Source of the DNA: Undaria pinnatifida
Lineage: Eukaryota; Sar; Phaeophyceae; Laminariales; Alariaceae
Length of the DNA stretch: 64,000 nucleotides
Assembly: GCA_012845835.1 (NCBI GenBank)
Contig: JABAKD010000016.1
Span: 7,833,919-7,897,918, forward strand
Direction: 5' to 3'
Positions 1 to 10,084 of this stretch are shown one piece after another (position 1 is the stretch's first letter; each line of letters begins with the position of its first letter). The translations under genes and the position numbers were made by a program. The notes beneath the pieces are model-generated. The model had not been told where the DNA came from. It did not search any database and saw nothing but the letters and a program-made list of their open reading frames with translations.

Positions 1-1080
1 GAGCTGATTGCCCTGTCTGCGCTGTGCTGTATGTTGGCGATGTCACGTTCTGATCGGCAGCAGAGTACGGGTGTAATTCGCGAAGAAAAAATCGCGAAGG
101 GGACCGAGATGGAGAACAAAACCAACTACGAAAAAGCAAAAAGACGAGTACACACACGTACCAACGGTACCTGGTGGTGCTCTGTGTGGTTCTAAAGAAG
201 CACAGGGCTTCGCTACGCAACGCTGCTGACGCCGCCCGCTACGCTCGCGCACGAAATAATGCAACTAACTGAAACATGTAAATAAATGGGGCAGGAAGAA
301 GAGGCCCGTGATTATTTGGTGTGATAAGCGAATTGATAATAATGCCAAGAGGTGCTTGTGCAGAGCTAAATGCCCTGCGCTGTGCTGTGTGCTTGATGTG
401 ACGTTCTGAACGGCAGTACGTGCGATATTTTCGGGGGGGGGGGGGGCATGGGAACCGAGAGAAGACAACCAACCGAAGAAAGCAAGAAGACGAGTACACA
501 AAACACGTACATAAACCTGGTATCTGTATCATACCTGGTACAACAACTACTACTTGTAACTGCTGCTGTATGTTCAAAAGAACGCACAGCGCCGCACGAC
601 ACAGCACCGCAAAACGAAGGGCAAGGCACGGCACCGCACTGCGCTGCGCTGCTGAGCTATATATAGCCGTGCTGAACTGAGCTGGGGTGCATTGTTTGTG
701 ATCCAATAACATCATATGTACAAACCTGGTGAAGTATTCATAGTACCGGTACGTGGTATGATACTTCGAATATTATTGGCATGTACGAACAAGTAAAACA
801 GTACAGCAAAGCACGCAGCATGGCAAAGCACGGCAAAGCACAGCGCTTCGCTCTGCTGAGCTAGCGCTGCGCTGCGGTGCGCTGCTGAGCTGAGCTGCAG
901 GGTATCGCAGGGCACTGCACGGTGCTGCGTTGCTGAGAGCTATAGCGCTGCGGTGGGGTGCTGGGCGGTGCGGAGCTGATGAGCCAAGCCCAGATCTCAG
1001 CTGATGAAACTTCGTCAAGTACAAAACAAACGGTGGGAATGAAAGAAAAGTTAAAGCTGGACCGTTCCGCAACTAATGCA
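1..1080. repeat. Dispersed repeat, partial copies, with GCTGAG/GCGCTG-rich low complexity
   Basis: No gene is supported here. Positions about 1-80 and 300-430 share the same run (TGCCCTG..GCGCTGTGCTGT..ACGTTCTGA.CGGCAG), so two partial copies of one repeat lie head to tail. A third copy lies in the opposite orientation at about 57640-58180. The remainder (about 560-980) is degenerate GCTGAGCT/GCGCTGCG sequence. ORFs through it on both strands are compositional. Confidence 0.6.
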
Positions 1081-2699
1081 CAGGCAGCAAATTAGCGGCA
1101 AATGGTAGGAAGTTCAACTTGCTAGACAAAAAGGAAGAAAAAATCGCGAAAAAGTTCAAAATCGTGTTGGCAGAAAAACCAAATTTGCAGGAAGCAGCTG
1201 AAAAGTCAAGAAACAACTGGCAAAACTAGCAGGAACAAAAATAATAAAGGCCGAGCAAGAAACCAAAGAAAAGCTGGACCGTTCCGCAAGTAATGCACGG
1301 AAGCGGTGTCTAAGTGGGACCCCCGGAGAGGCCAGGGAGGTGCCAACTGAGCACTTTCAGAAAAAAGATCCAAGTAAGTCTACGTGGGTAATTTTTTTCT
1401 TGATGGGAGGGGTCCTATAGTTTCGTTAAAAAGAATGATTTTCTCCACCATAATGATTGGTGTTGGTATTTTTACTTTAGGAGGGGAATTTTGAACTAGA
1501 TTTAACATCATATCTATTTCATAACTTTTTTCCTGTAGTTTTCACTATATTGCTCTCTATCTTATGTATGGTGGATGGTTTGCGGATGGATGGCTTGGCC
1601 AGGGTTGTTGGTAGTTGTGGTCAAGTGCGTAGATAAGTTTTCTCTGCCTGGGGGTGGTCTTATTATTTTGTTTCTTGAACAATAATGGCGGGTTTTGTTA
1701 TACATTGGGAGTATGAAGACAGTAATAGTGATCTAGTATATATCATGTAAAAGACCCACCCTGAAAAAAAAAAAAGACGGGAGTCTGGGACTCCAACCCA
1801 CGGTTCCAAATGGATTTGCTGTCACCCTATCACTTTAACTACAGATATCATGTACGCACAGATATCGTGCATGCGTGACGACAAATTATGTTTTCATAAA
1901 CGAACCTATTTCCGCTCTCATTATTTCGGTTTAGTTCTATTACGAAATATTTTTGCTTACAACAGCAGCAGCTGACCGCACTAAACATTAATCTTCATAT
2001 TATACCATTTATATTACTGAGTCATGTCATCATGCAAAAATTACGAAGTTATATCCCCGCATGGAGAATGCACTTTCATCACCTGTTAATTACACTCGCT
2101 ATTTGCACTAGGTTACTGAGTCAGGTCACATGAAGAGTCGATGAATTGGAAGTACACCACTAAACATGGAAAATCAACGAGTTGTGAGCATGACTAGTGA
2201 GCATCATCAGCATGCTGTTGTATACTCATGGTACTTCCCTTGTATAGGCAGTGTACAGCAGCAGTGTATATCCAGTCCATCCCGTCCTTCCTGACTTGTT
2301 ATGGTCGCTGCAATATGAATGCTCGTGTCCCATCCATGACATGTCATTCTCGTTTATTTTGGACTGCACTTCTTTTCATTTCTATTCACTCGTACATTGA
2401 ACTCCTTCATCACCAAATGTTCACTTGTATGTTTGCCTCAAATGAAGGAAGTCTTTCAGTTTTTCAGCATGTGAACAGCTTAGCAATGCACTTGAACATG
2501 TCACTAAGGCTCCCTGGTTCCCCTCAGTCATTGCCGGACGGTACTGTAGCACAGAAGCCTGAGCTCAAAGCCTTGATTCCGCACACAACGAAGGTTGAAG
2601 CAAGGAACCAATACCGACTGAATGTACAAGTGCATTGCTTATTTTTTGTTCACTTGTTTTATACGCGGATGAAAGCACACCCCGGTGATAACTTTGACC
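1081..2699. other. Intergenic, no supported gene
   Basis: AT-richer sequence. An open frame of 158 codons on the plus strand (2228-2704) has no recognisable motif. At about 1785-1845 the minus strand looks weakly tRNA-like: its B-box-like GGTTGGAGTCC differs by one base from the Pol III consensus. It does not fold into a full tRNA, so it is at best a decayed tRNA-related repeat. Confidence 0.4.
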
Positions 2700-3700
2700 T
2701 TTGAAAATATCACCACTGGGGGTGCTTTTATAGGGGGGTGTAGTATCTAGCGTACCCCCGGTGACAAGCGCCATGCACAGGAGCCCCACAGCTGGGGTGT
2801 GTGATAACGAGGGGGTGTGATATTGAGGGGGGGTGCTAACGGGACGTCGGTTGCTATCGAGTGCGAACAGACTCGACCAGATGACAGGGGGTGTGATAAC
2901 GAGGTGTGGCAACGGTATATTTGATCACCAAGGAGTGTGACCAGACCCCGGCCAGATTGAAGGGGGTGTGATAATAAGGGGCGGTGTTACAGGGTATGTG
3001 CGAACAAGGGGGTGTGTTAACAAAGGGTCTTGTAACGCATGAGAGGCGTTGGTCTGAAACCATTTCGTGTTTCCATGCCCACGCAATGCCGGTGATACTA
3101 AGGCCCACGCTTAAAACCCGGGGATTGAAGCAAAAAAAATACCTTTCTGCGATACTGAAAAACGGTTACCGGTACCACATTCGATGATGAAACACCCGAG
3201 AATGGCACTTCAGAGGCCTGGTCCCACGGGAAAACTGACTGCTGACATCTTGCCGACATCTTGATATGAAACATTTGTTTCTAGCCCGCACCCAGCACAA
3301 GTCGTACCGTTGCCGTAACACCGTAGCGGTGCGAGCTGGTTTGTAACGACAAGTTCCGGCATCTTGCAGAAAGTCGGGGATTGAGACGAATGGAATTCGC
3401 TCATCTTACTCCACAATTTTTTTCGCCTGCGGCGAGTTTACTCCTCGATACGCTCGATTTCTAAGTCTGACTTACTACTCGTGTCGGTCGTCTTCGAAGA
3501 TTGGATCTAACCGGGTGTGATATTTGGAGTCTAATATGTTTTCAGGCGTACGTCCGAAGGGGGTGTGGTATTCAACATACCCCCTGTGATAAAGTGACGG
3601 CCGAAAAAATCCACAACATTATGGACTACCCCCCGGTGTGCTTTTATAGGGGGGGGGTTTATTCAAGGGAGGTGTGTTATCATCCGTTTTTTATACGGCA
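2700..3700. repeat. Degenerate G-rich tandem repeat around GGGGTGTGATAACGAG
   Basis: Variants of GGGGTGTGATAACGAG or GGGGTGTGTTAAC recur irregularly between about 2740 and 3020. The related string GGTGTGCTTTTATAGGGGGG occurs near 2720 and again near 3640. Open frames here are by-products of the repeat. Confidence 0.5.
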
Positions 3701-4363
3701 GTTCCTTTCCCGTTTCCCCCCCTCCCAGGTCTACTTGAACGTGGTACTCGTTCGTACACAGCAGCAGCAGCCCTACTACGAATACCTGTGCAGCACTGCT
3801 GTCTGTGAGATACGCTCGTTCGCCTATCATACTGTACTACGACCACAACGATCCCGTTTGTCCGAGCACGTACATACCATCCAGTTACGGTACCAACAAA
3901 CAATCGCAAGCAGCTGGCAGCATTAGCAGCACAGCAGCAGCAGTAGCACGTGCGATATACAGCAGCAATAACAGTACTATGGGTGTCATAACCACACTCT
4001 CGAGGCTCAGCAACGTAAAGATACCGCAGCCTGACTGATCTGCTGAGATGCGAGCACCGCATTTCACAGTGATAATGAAGCGGTGCCACCTAGGGGGTAA
4101 CAAAAAGTCCGCGCCGCCTGGAAAAAAACACAAGGAAAAAGCACGTCCCACCGCGACGCGGCAACGTCACAACCAAGGCCGCCCTCGGCACAGTCCGTAT
4201 ATTCGGGGCAGGGGAGCACGATGAGGGAGTTTCTGACCGAGGGGTGATTTGATCTTCATCGAAGTTAGCACGGCCAAATCTATAAAATACCTCTATGAAA
4301 AGCTGAGGAGCGCTCATGGCACACCGCCAATATTATCCCATCTTTATTCATACTGGTACAGTA

Positions 4364-4550
4364 CAGGACCTCTAATAAGAAACAAGCCTGGTGCATACTA
4401 CCTGGTATGTCACAGGCTGAGTGTCTTATTTTGGAGAAAGTGTGAGTTCTACACTAGCTTCAGTGTAACGGCTACTGATTTTCTTATTTTTCCTGTATAA
4501 GTCAGTCGGTCTTTCTTATTGCAGCACCCTGTCTCTTATTAGGTGCCCTG
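4364..4550. mobile_element. MITE-like element with 21-bp terminal inverted repeats and TA duplication
   Basis: The left end begins CAGGACCTCTAATAAGAAACA and the right end, read on the opposite strand, begins CAGGGCACCTAATAAGAGACA; 17 of 21 positions agree. TA flanks both ends (4362-4363 and 4551-4552), as expected for a TA-targeting, mariner-like non-autonomous element. It is 187 bp with no coding capacity. Related copies lie at 60669-60829 and, more weakly, 11886-12044. Confidence 0.6.
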
Positions 4551-4709
4551 TACCAAACACACAACCGCCGATATTATTGTGTTTCTGTGTTGAAACGGTT
4601 AAAACGAGGTACCCAATTGCCCACACCTCAATTTTACACCTCTACCCGCATCCCGCTCGGACCGGATCCCACATGGCCCCCTGCTCCCACTGGGTAGGTG
4701 CACAACTAT

Positions 4710-4797
4710 AGGGTTGGGGTTAGGGCTAGGGCTACCTAGTGGAACAGCGCATGGACTGCAGTTAAGAGCTGCAGTCCATGGAGAGCTGCAGTCCATG
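4710..4797. repeat. Telomere-like G-rich run followed by a 12-bp hairpin
   Basis: 4710-4734 reads as degenerate GGGTTA/GGGCTA units like an interstitial telomeric remnant. It is followed by CATGGACTGCAG (4750-4761) and its exact reverse complement CTGCAGTCCATG (4769-4780), repeated once more at 4786-4797. Confidence 0.55.
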
Positions 4798-4810
4798 AAC
4801 TGCAAAAATA

Positions 4811-5869
4811 ATTGCATTCAGCACGCGTAGGTTTTGCACCACCGCTGTTCCGCGTGTCATGTTCGTCAGGGTAAGGGCTTTGATGGCAAGGGAAATTGGA
4901 AATCGGTCAACGTGTGCCCTCTAGTACATACGATACGTCAATCATACAGGTACTACTTGTAACTACCAGATAAAGAATGTTAGGCATAAGCAACACCAAA
5001 CACTATCAAGCTTTGGTAAACTTCTCTATACACAGGATGAGGCATCAGCATGGACACTGGGAGGATGTCCATGGGTGGGAAGAAATAACAGCAAGAACAC
5101 ACACGTAATACATTTTGAACTTGATTGCAACATGTCGAAGGGGTTCAATGTTGATCTGTATCTCGCGCCCGGGCCCTTCTCTACGTGACAGACAGCGCCA
5201 TTAGGTTGTGGCTCAAACAGCAGTATACACGCCGTGCAGCAGTTGCAGTACTGCAGTACTAACTGTACATGACAATCCTCTCATTCATGTTGACATGTTG
5301 ACTTCAAACTTCAGCGTACGCGGTGCTGCTGGGCCAGAACATCAAATTGGCACGGAGCGGGGTTACGAAAAGAGAAGACGAGGAGAAACGCAAGCTCCCA
5401 ACTCTAGAGATCGCTGTTCTTTCAGCCTATATGGGAACTCGATATCACACGTACTGCAGCAGTACTGCTACTCGTATCACACCACATTTCCCGCTGTTGC
5501 GTTGTCCTCGTGAGTACGAGCCATCCGTATGCTCATATAGGCAGGGTCTTACCAATAGCACCGCTAGAAGTGGGGTGCACGCAGAATGAAAAGAAAATAG
5601 CAAATAGCCAGTCACAAGAGCCACAGGCACAGACAAGTTCCTACGGAAGCTTTCGCCGACAATCGCTCAGGAAGCGCCGAGGTAAGACTCACACGAGACA
5701 AGCACATCAAGCAGTGCATCTCATCAATGCTTCGCGGGCTCATTCGTCCGAGCCCTGGCAGCAAAGGGGGCACAGAGCTTCTATCAGGACGACGACTCAC
5801 GACAGCAGAGAGGAGGTGTGTCCGAGTCAGCAGCACAGCAGCACCGTGCAAAAAAAAGGTCGTACGCAC
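4811..5869. other. No firmly supported gene; possible downstream part of the 5965 minus-strand gene
   Basis: If the exon at 5870-5965 is real, its next exons should lie here on the minus strand. One possible exon follows CTGCCAG at about 5750 and reads LGRMSPRSIDEMHCLMCLSR before a GTGAGT donor, but it needs an alternative donor upstream. I could not complete a gene. Confidence 0.3.
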
Positions 5870-5965
5870 CTCGCCGCCAGAAAACCTCGAAACGATCGGA
5901 GTCACGAATCCTTGTGCGGGAGCAAGCAGCGCTAGACAGGAAGCTACTAGTCCAGTGGAAATCAT
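5870..5965 (-). CDS. Candidate first exon of a plastid-targeted protein (partial)
   Basis: From the ATG at 5965 the minus strand reads a 32-residue stretch beginning MISTGLVASCLALLAPAQG, then FVTP, then VSRFSGGE. A hydrophobic signal peptide followed by G/F-x-x-P is the form of the ASAFAP-type cleavage site used by stramenopile plastid proteins. The exon ends at GAG before a canonical donor GTGCGT in phase 0. The mature protein is not recognisable, because downstream exons could not be assigned with confidence. It may be a real gene or a chance hydrophobic ORF; the presequence resemblance is the only evidence. Confidence 0.35.
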
Positions 5966-7330
5966 CCTTGCACTTCTCCTGTTGTAGGTGTTGCCTGCTA
6001 CTACCCAGTAACTTTAGTGCTGTCCTCAGTGACTTTAAAACTGGGGTCTGTCGCGATTTTTCCCAACAATCCCTGACCCCCTGCTTTTCGAATATAATTT
6101 CAGGTAATTCCATATTCATTTGGCCGTCCCCTCCCCTACTCACTCCAAGTGCATATGCAATCTGGCTCTGTCGTCAATCACTCATCATTTCGATACTTGA
6201 TCTGACTTAAAAAAATTGGCTCCATGCGCCCAACCGGTATTTTAGTAATCATGCCCCGGGTCGCTCAGGATTGCAGTAGGTACTCTCAGGCGAGCCTTCT
6301 TTTTGTGGGGCTTTGTCGCGCTACACCGTGACCCTGGTCTGGTCGGGAAAATCGTGCCAAACGTTACATGTCGCAACGTGTAACACATCCGTCTGTTTTC
6401 TCTGCTCCTGTCACGACGACCGCCGCTTACCAGGCACACCGTATCATCATGCACATGATTTATCTACAGTCTACAGCAGTAGTAGTAGTAGATGGCGATA
6501 TGAAGCGGCTGGGAAAAAAGTAGGCTAACGGCTGCCAGCCCGAAACAGCCGTGTGCACGTTACGTCGGCTAACTGGTGTGCTATAAATAGTTGTGTGGGA
6601 GGTGGGAGATGCCGGCTACTTACGTAGAAAACATGGGTCTCCGGACGCGCAAGCGCATGCATGGTAGGGCTTCTAGCAAAAAGCCAGGGCTTCTAGCAAA
6701 AAGCCAGTTTGTTAGATCTTAGGTCGAACGGGGTGTATATCTTGCATCTATCTTGGCTCGATCTTCCGCCGCCATGAAACCGATGTTTTTAGCTACTTTG
6801 TCTGTGATCATCTTATGCAACAAGCAGTGGATGGATACCTTGAGCGTCTCCCGGGTCACAGATTGACATCACTTAGCATCTACCCTCCTTGCTCCTCTAC
6901 GAAAGGAAACAAACAGCCTTCGGTAACGCCAGCCGAAACAACGCAACCAAACCATCAACAACAACACCTTGGGCAAGCTTGCCGCGGCATCGGCAACGAC
7001 CAAGAAGAGATTTTTCCACTTGTCATTCCTACGAGCTGGGCTGGCCAATAATCGCTTTAAACTGCACCGGAATTTTCTCAATCAAGAAATATTATATAAC
7101 TAGATAAACAAAATTGTCAGCAGCATTGCTGAGCCTGAAGCGCATTCGCTGACGTTAGAAAAATTGGAATCCGACTGGATTTTTTTGTCGAGGAAGTTTG
7201 ATAAAAACACTTTTTGCCGTCGAAAGTCAACACTAAAGTCCATACAAAAGCCCGATAAGCGAAGCCGCCGATACGGCGTGGACGTTCCTGGTGGCATAGC
7301 CAAACGATCGATATCTTTACCATCACGATA
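5966..7330. other. No supported gene; TATA-like site and a 20-bp direct duplication
   Basis: CTATAAATAG at about 6581-6590 is a good TATA-box match, but no convincing ORF follows. Positions 6666-6685 and 6686-6705 are an exact 20-bp tandem duplication (AGGGCTTCTAGCAAAAAGCC). A small ORF at 6774 with a good start context (GCCGCCATG) is only 30 codons. Confidence 0.3.
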
Positions 7331-7369
7331 AATTCAACCTCCATCAAGAAGCAGGAGGTTTTTGGCATA

Positions 7370-7745
7370 ATAACTTCTCCCTCGCATTAGCGCCTGTGCT
7401 CCCCTTCATTTCGACGATGGTTTGCCTTTTGCCATGGTGCTCTTTTCTATGGTTTGCCGTAGAGCCTTTTTCCGTCTCGCCCCCCCCGCCACACGGACGG
7501 TACGCGGCAGGGTTTTGAATGGGCGGTATGCCTTGTTGCAGGGCCTGCATTTCCTTCAACCGTTTTTTCGCGTTTTCGTGGTTCCATAGCCAGATCGTCA
7601 GAGGTGTGGGAGTGGGTTTTGAGGAGCCGCATCTTCGACTCATCATGGTCTAGTTCGTAGAACCGGAGTTTCCCGAATCTCCCATATTTCTGCACATGCG
7701 GCTCATAAGGGTGGGCTTGTGTTATGGTACGGCCTGGAGATAGCC
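7370..7745 (-). repeat. Dispersed repeat copy carrying a decayed coding segment
   Basis: This minus-strand copy matches the plus-strand units at about 10380-10680 and 11380-11700. On the minus strand it reads HPYEPHVQKYGRFGKLRFYE, then LDHDESKMRLLKTHSHTS. The reading then shifts frame to AKKRLKEMQALQQGIPPIQN, so the coding sequence is broken by at least one frameshift. I do not recognise the family. Because three copies share the words QKYGRFG or QKHGRFG in the same frame, the ancestral repeat probably carried a gene. Confidence 0.5.
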
Positions 7746-8639
7746 GTAATTACCTGTTAAATTAATAGGTATATTGGCCGTTTTGATATGATAGGTTGGC
7801 GATTTCTATTCGGTCGAGATAGTCCGGAAATGGAACTGAGATGCATGCGCCTCGGTTCCCAGAGATGATGCGATCCTGACTTCGCCGGAACTAATAAAAG
7901 CTGCTTCTCTGCTGCGTCTAAATAAAGAGGCTACAAGGAAGTGAGTACAACCACCGAGGACTTGCTTAATAAAGTGTCCCCGCCCCAATAACAACACAAC
8001 ATATGGCATGAACATGGCCCCCTATACAAAGGACCAAGGCTACGGTAGGGCGGGCACCCCCATTTTCACTACCTGGCTTGAGCCACTAATATTAATAGCG
8101 TAATTGAGTGGCTCAGTACCTCTCACGAGGGGACGACAAGCTTTGACGGGATTTTTTTGGTGCATGCAGCATAGAATACCATTCCATTGCGGATTTGTAT
8201 CGTCAATTTAGAACAACAAGAAAACGCAACGCCTCAACGGGAGAGGGGTTACTCGCGCGAGTGACCCCGAGCCACCGCACAAAAAGGCCCCAAAAGGGAC
8301 GCGCCTACCACCGTAGCCTAGCTCAAAGTTAAGATGTTGCTATGAGCTCCTAAAAATCTGGGATACTCGCGCCGATCTTGGTTCGTTTGGCTTGGGTTTT
8401 TTATTCGTCGTTCTTAAGGGGCAAGCCGAAGGCATTCCCTACAGTAACTGCTCCCTTGAATTCCATACCAGTTTCCATCATCAGCTGGGAGCCAATTTGA
8501 TTTTGGTTCGTTTCTAAAAATATGTCCAGTCCGCGAAAAAAAAAAAAATCAACCCAGAAGTATTAGGAAATTTCTTTGCCAGACTAAGGAAGCACGTGTC
8601 ATTCTTTCAGCTCAAAGTTCGAGAACACGGCGTGAGAAG
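7746..8639. other. No gene seen
   Basis: Mixed-composition sequence with a short A-tract near 8540 and no convincing ORF, splice pattern or RNA gene. Confidence 0.4.
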
Positions 8640-8734
8640 GTGGGATGCTGCGGTTGGCGGGATCGTCGATGGGGAAAGCTGCGAAGAGAGAATGCCCTGC
8701 CGACGACGCCATGTTTTATAGGACTTAGGAGCTG

Positions 8735-9619
8735 TTACAGACACAGACAAATGTGGGACTTGTGCCCGAGGGCACCACACCGACCGCACTTGTACACTTC
8801 CCCCATGGACGCTCCTGGAGGCGGAGGAGACTCCGGCTGGTACCACCCACTTCCGGTGTTACCTGCCCCACCATTGCCCCCCGGCCTCAGCTGGTGCTGG
8901 GGCTGCTGCTGCGGCTGGGGTGGGTGCTGCTGCTGCTGGGGTGGGTGCTGCTGCTGCTGCTGGTGGTGCTGGTAACTATGGTCTGCACCCCCACGCTGCT
9001 GCTGTTGCCCTCCCCCCAACTGCTGCTGCTGCTGCTGCCCATACGGCCGCTGCTGCAGCTGCTGTTGCTGCCCAAACGGCCGCTGCTGCCGCTGCTGTTG
9101 CTGCCCATACGGCCGCTGCTGCTGCTGCTGTTGCTGCCCAAACGGCCGCTGCTGCTGCTGCTGTTGCTGCCCAAACGGCCGCTGCTGCTGCTGCTGTTGC
9201 TGCCCGTACGGCCGCTGCTGCTGCTGCTGTTGCTGCCCATACGGCCGCTGCTGCTGCTGCTGTTGCTGCCCATACGGCCGCTGTTGCTGCTGCTGTTGCT
9301 GCCCATACGGCCGCTGCTGCTGCTGCTGTTGCTGTCCATACGACCTCAAGATGAGCGCCGGGGGGGTCTGGTGGTGACGGTAATCTGGCTCCGGCACAGG
9401 CTGCCCAGCACTTGCCTGCTGCATGGGCCGCCCGCTCCCCCCAGCGGTACCCGACTGAACCGCTGCCTCGGCGGACATCCTCAACGCTCTCTCCGCTGAC
9501 AACGCCGCGTCTCGCTCAGCCACCGTCGCGTCTCTCTCAGCCAACGTCGCGTCTCGCTGAGCCAAATTAATCGACACTTCCTCCAGCTGCTGCCGAAGCA
9601 GCTCGGCCTCCTCGGCCAT
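8735..9619 (-). CDS. Coiled-coil, polyglutamine, CCHC zinc-knuckle protein (Gag-like or RNA-binding)
   Basis: An uninterrupted 294-codon ORF from the ATG at 9619. Residues 1-45 form a short heptad-like coiled coil with a repeated AERDATV/AERDATL word. A middle region (roughly 85-200) contains ten 11-residue units of the form RPYGQQQQQQQ, with RPFG variants. A Gln/His/Pro-rich stretch follows. The C-terminus is CGRCGALGHKSHIC, an exact C-x2-C-x4-H-x4-C zinc knuckle, as in retroviral-type nucleocapsid and eukaryotic RNA-binding proteins. The sequence just beyond the stop (8640-8745) matches the tail of the dispersed repeat at 11590-11690, which links the ORF to a mobile element. No protease, reverse transcriptase or integrase is nearby, so a domesticated or orphan gag-like ORF is the best reading. 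A host gene is the alternative. Confidence 0.6.
   Translation of the reverse strand: MAEEAELLRQQLEEVSINLAQRDATLAERDATVAERDAALSAERALRMSAEAAVQSGTAGGSGRPMQQASAGQPVPEPDYRHHQTPPALILRSYGQQQQQQQRPYGQQQQQQQRPYGQQQQQQQRPYGQQQQQQQRPYGQQQQQQQRPFGQQQQQQQRPFGQQQQQQQRPYGQQQQRQQRPFGQQQQLQQRPYGQQQQQQLGGGQQQQRGGADHSYQHHQQQQQHPPQQQQHPPQPQQQPQHQLRPGGNGGAGNTGSGWYQPESPPPPGASMGEVYKCGRCGALGHKSHICLCL
9036..9350. repeat. 33-bp coding minisatellite
   Basis: About ten tandem copies of a 33-bp unit (CCATACGGCCGCTG followed by CTG/TTG triplets) encode the 11-residue RPYGQ7 units of the minus-strand ORF. Copies differ by Tyr/Phe and a few Gln to Arg or Leu changes. Open frames on the other strands (Ala- or Leu-rich) are shadows of this repeat. 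Confidence 0.85.
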
Positions 9620-10084
9620 AACAGCAACCCTTCACCAAGCTCCGGGCCCGGAAACCCACGATAATCGTGTTTGAATAGTTTGAATACGCTTGCTGAATAA
9701 CGTGTTCTGTGTAACCACGCGGCGTGCCGCTACGGCGTAGATCGAGGAGAGAAGATAAAATACTCGTACACCGGATACCAAATACACACCAGGTGGGTCA
9801 ATACCGTTCTGTCAGAGACCGTACCATATAAACCACACACAGGAGGTAAGCCGCACCTGATTGTCACCGGCTGCACCACTCACATATATACGGGCAGTAT
9901 CGTTATCATCAAAGCCCGGGTCGTATCATTAACATCATCGACTGCCTCGCGGGGGGGCAGCTCCACACTCCGAGGCATATACCGAATAATGCCTCGACAC
10001 ATAATACGAAACCCCAGAATATACGAAACCGCCAAATATCCGCGGACCCGTATCGAACAACCGCATACCACAAACAGCCACCCT
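9620..10084. other. Upstream region of the zinc-knuckle ORF, no gene seen
   Basis: No clear TATA box or LTR end was identified next to the 9619 start codon. Confidence 0.3.

Noticed and set aside
2228-2704. 158-codon plus-strand ORF
   Set aside because: No recognisable domain, irregular composition, no splice or promoter context; may be chance in AT-rich DNA.
6774-6866. Small ORF MKPMFLATLSVIILC with good start context
   Set aside because: Only 30 codons and no clear donor to extend it; could be a first exon but unsupported.
9036-9350. CRISPR-like regular repeats
   Set aside because: 33-bp units are contiguous with no spacers and encode RPYGQ7 peptides in a eukaryotic context.
8753-9499. 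Leu- and Ala-rich plus-strand ORFs over the polyQ region
   Set aside because: They are frame shadows of the CAG/CTG minisatellite; the minus strand carries the knuckle and coiled coil.
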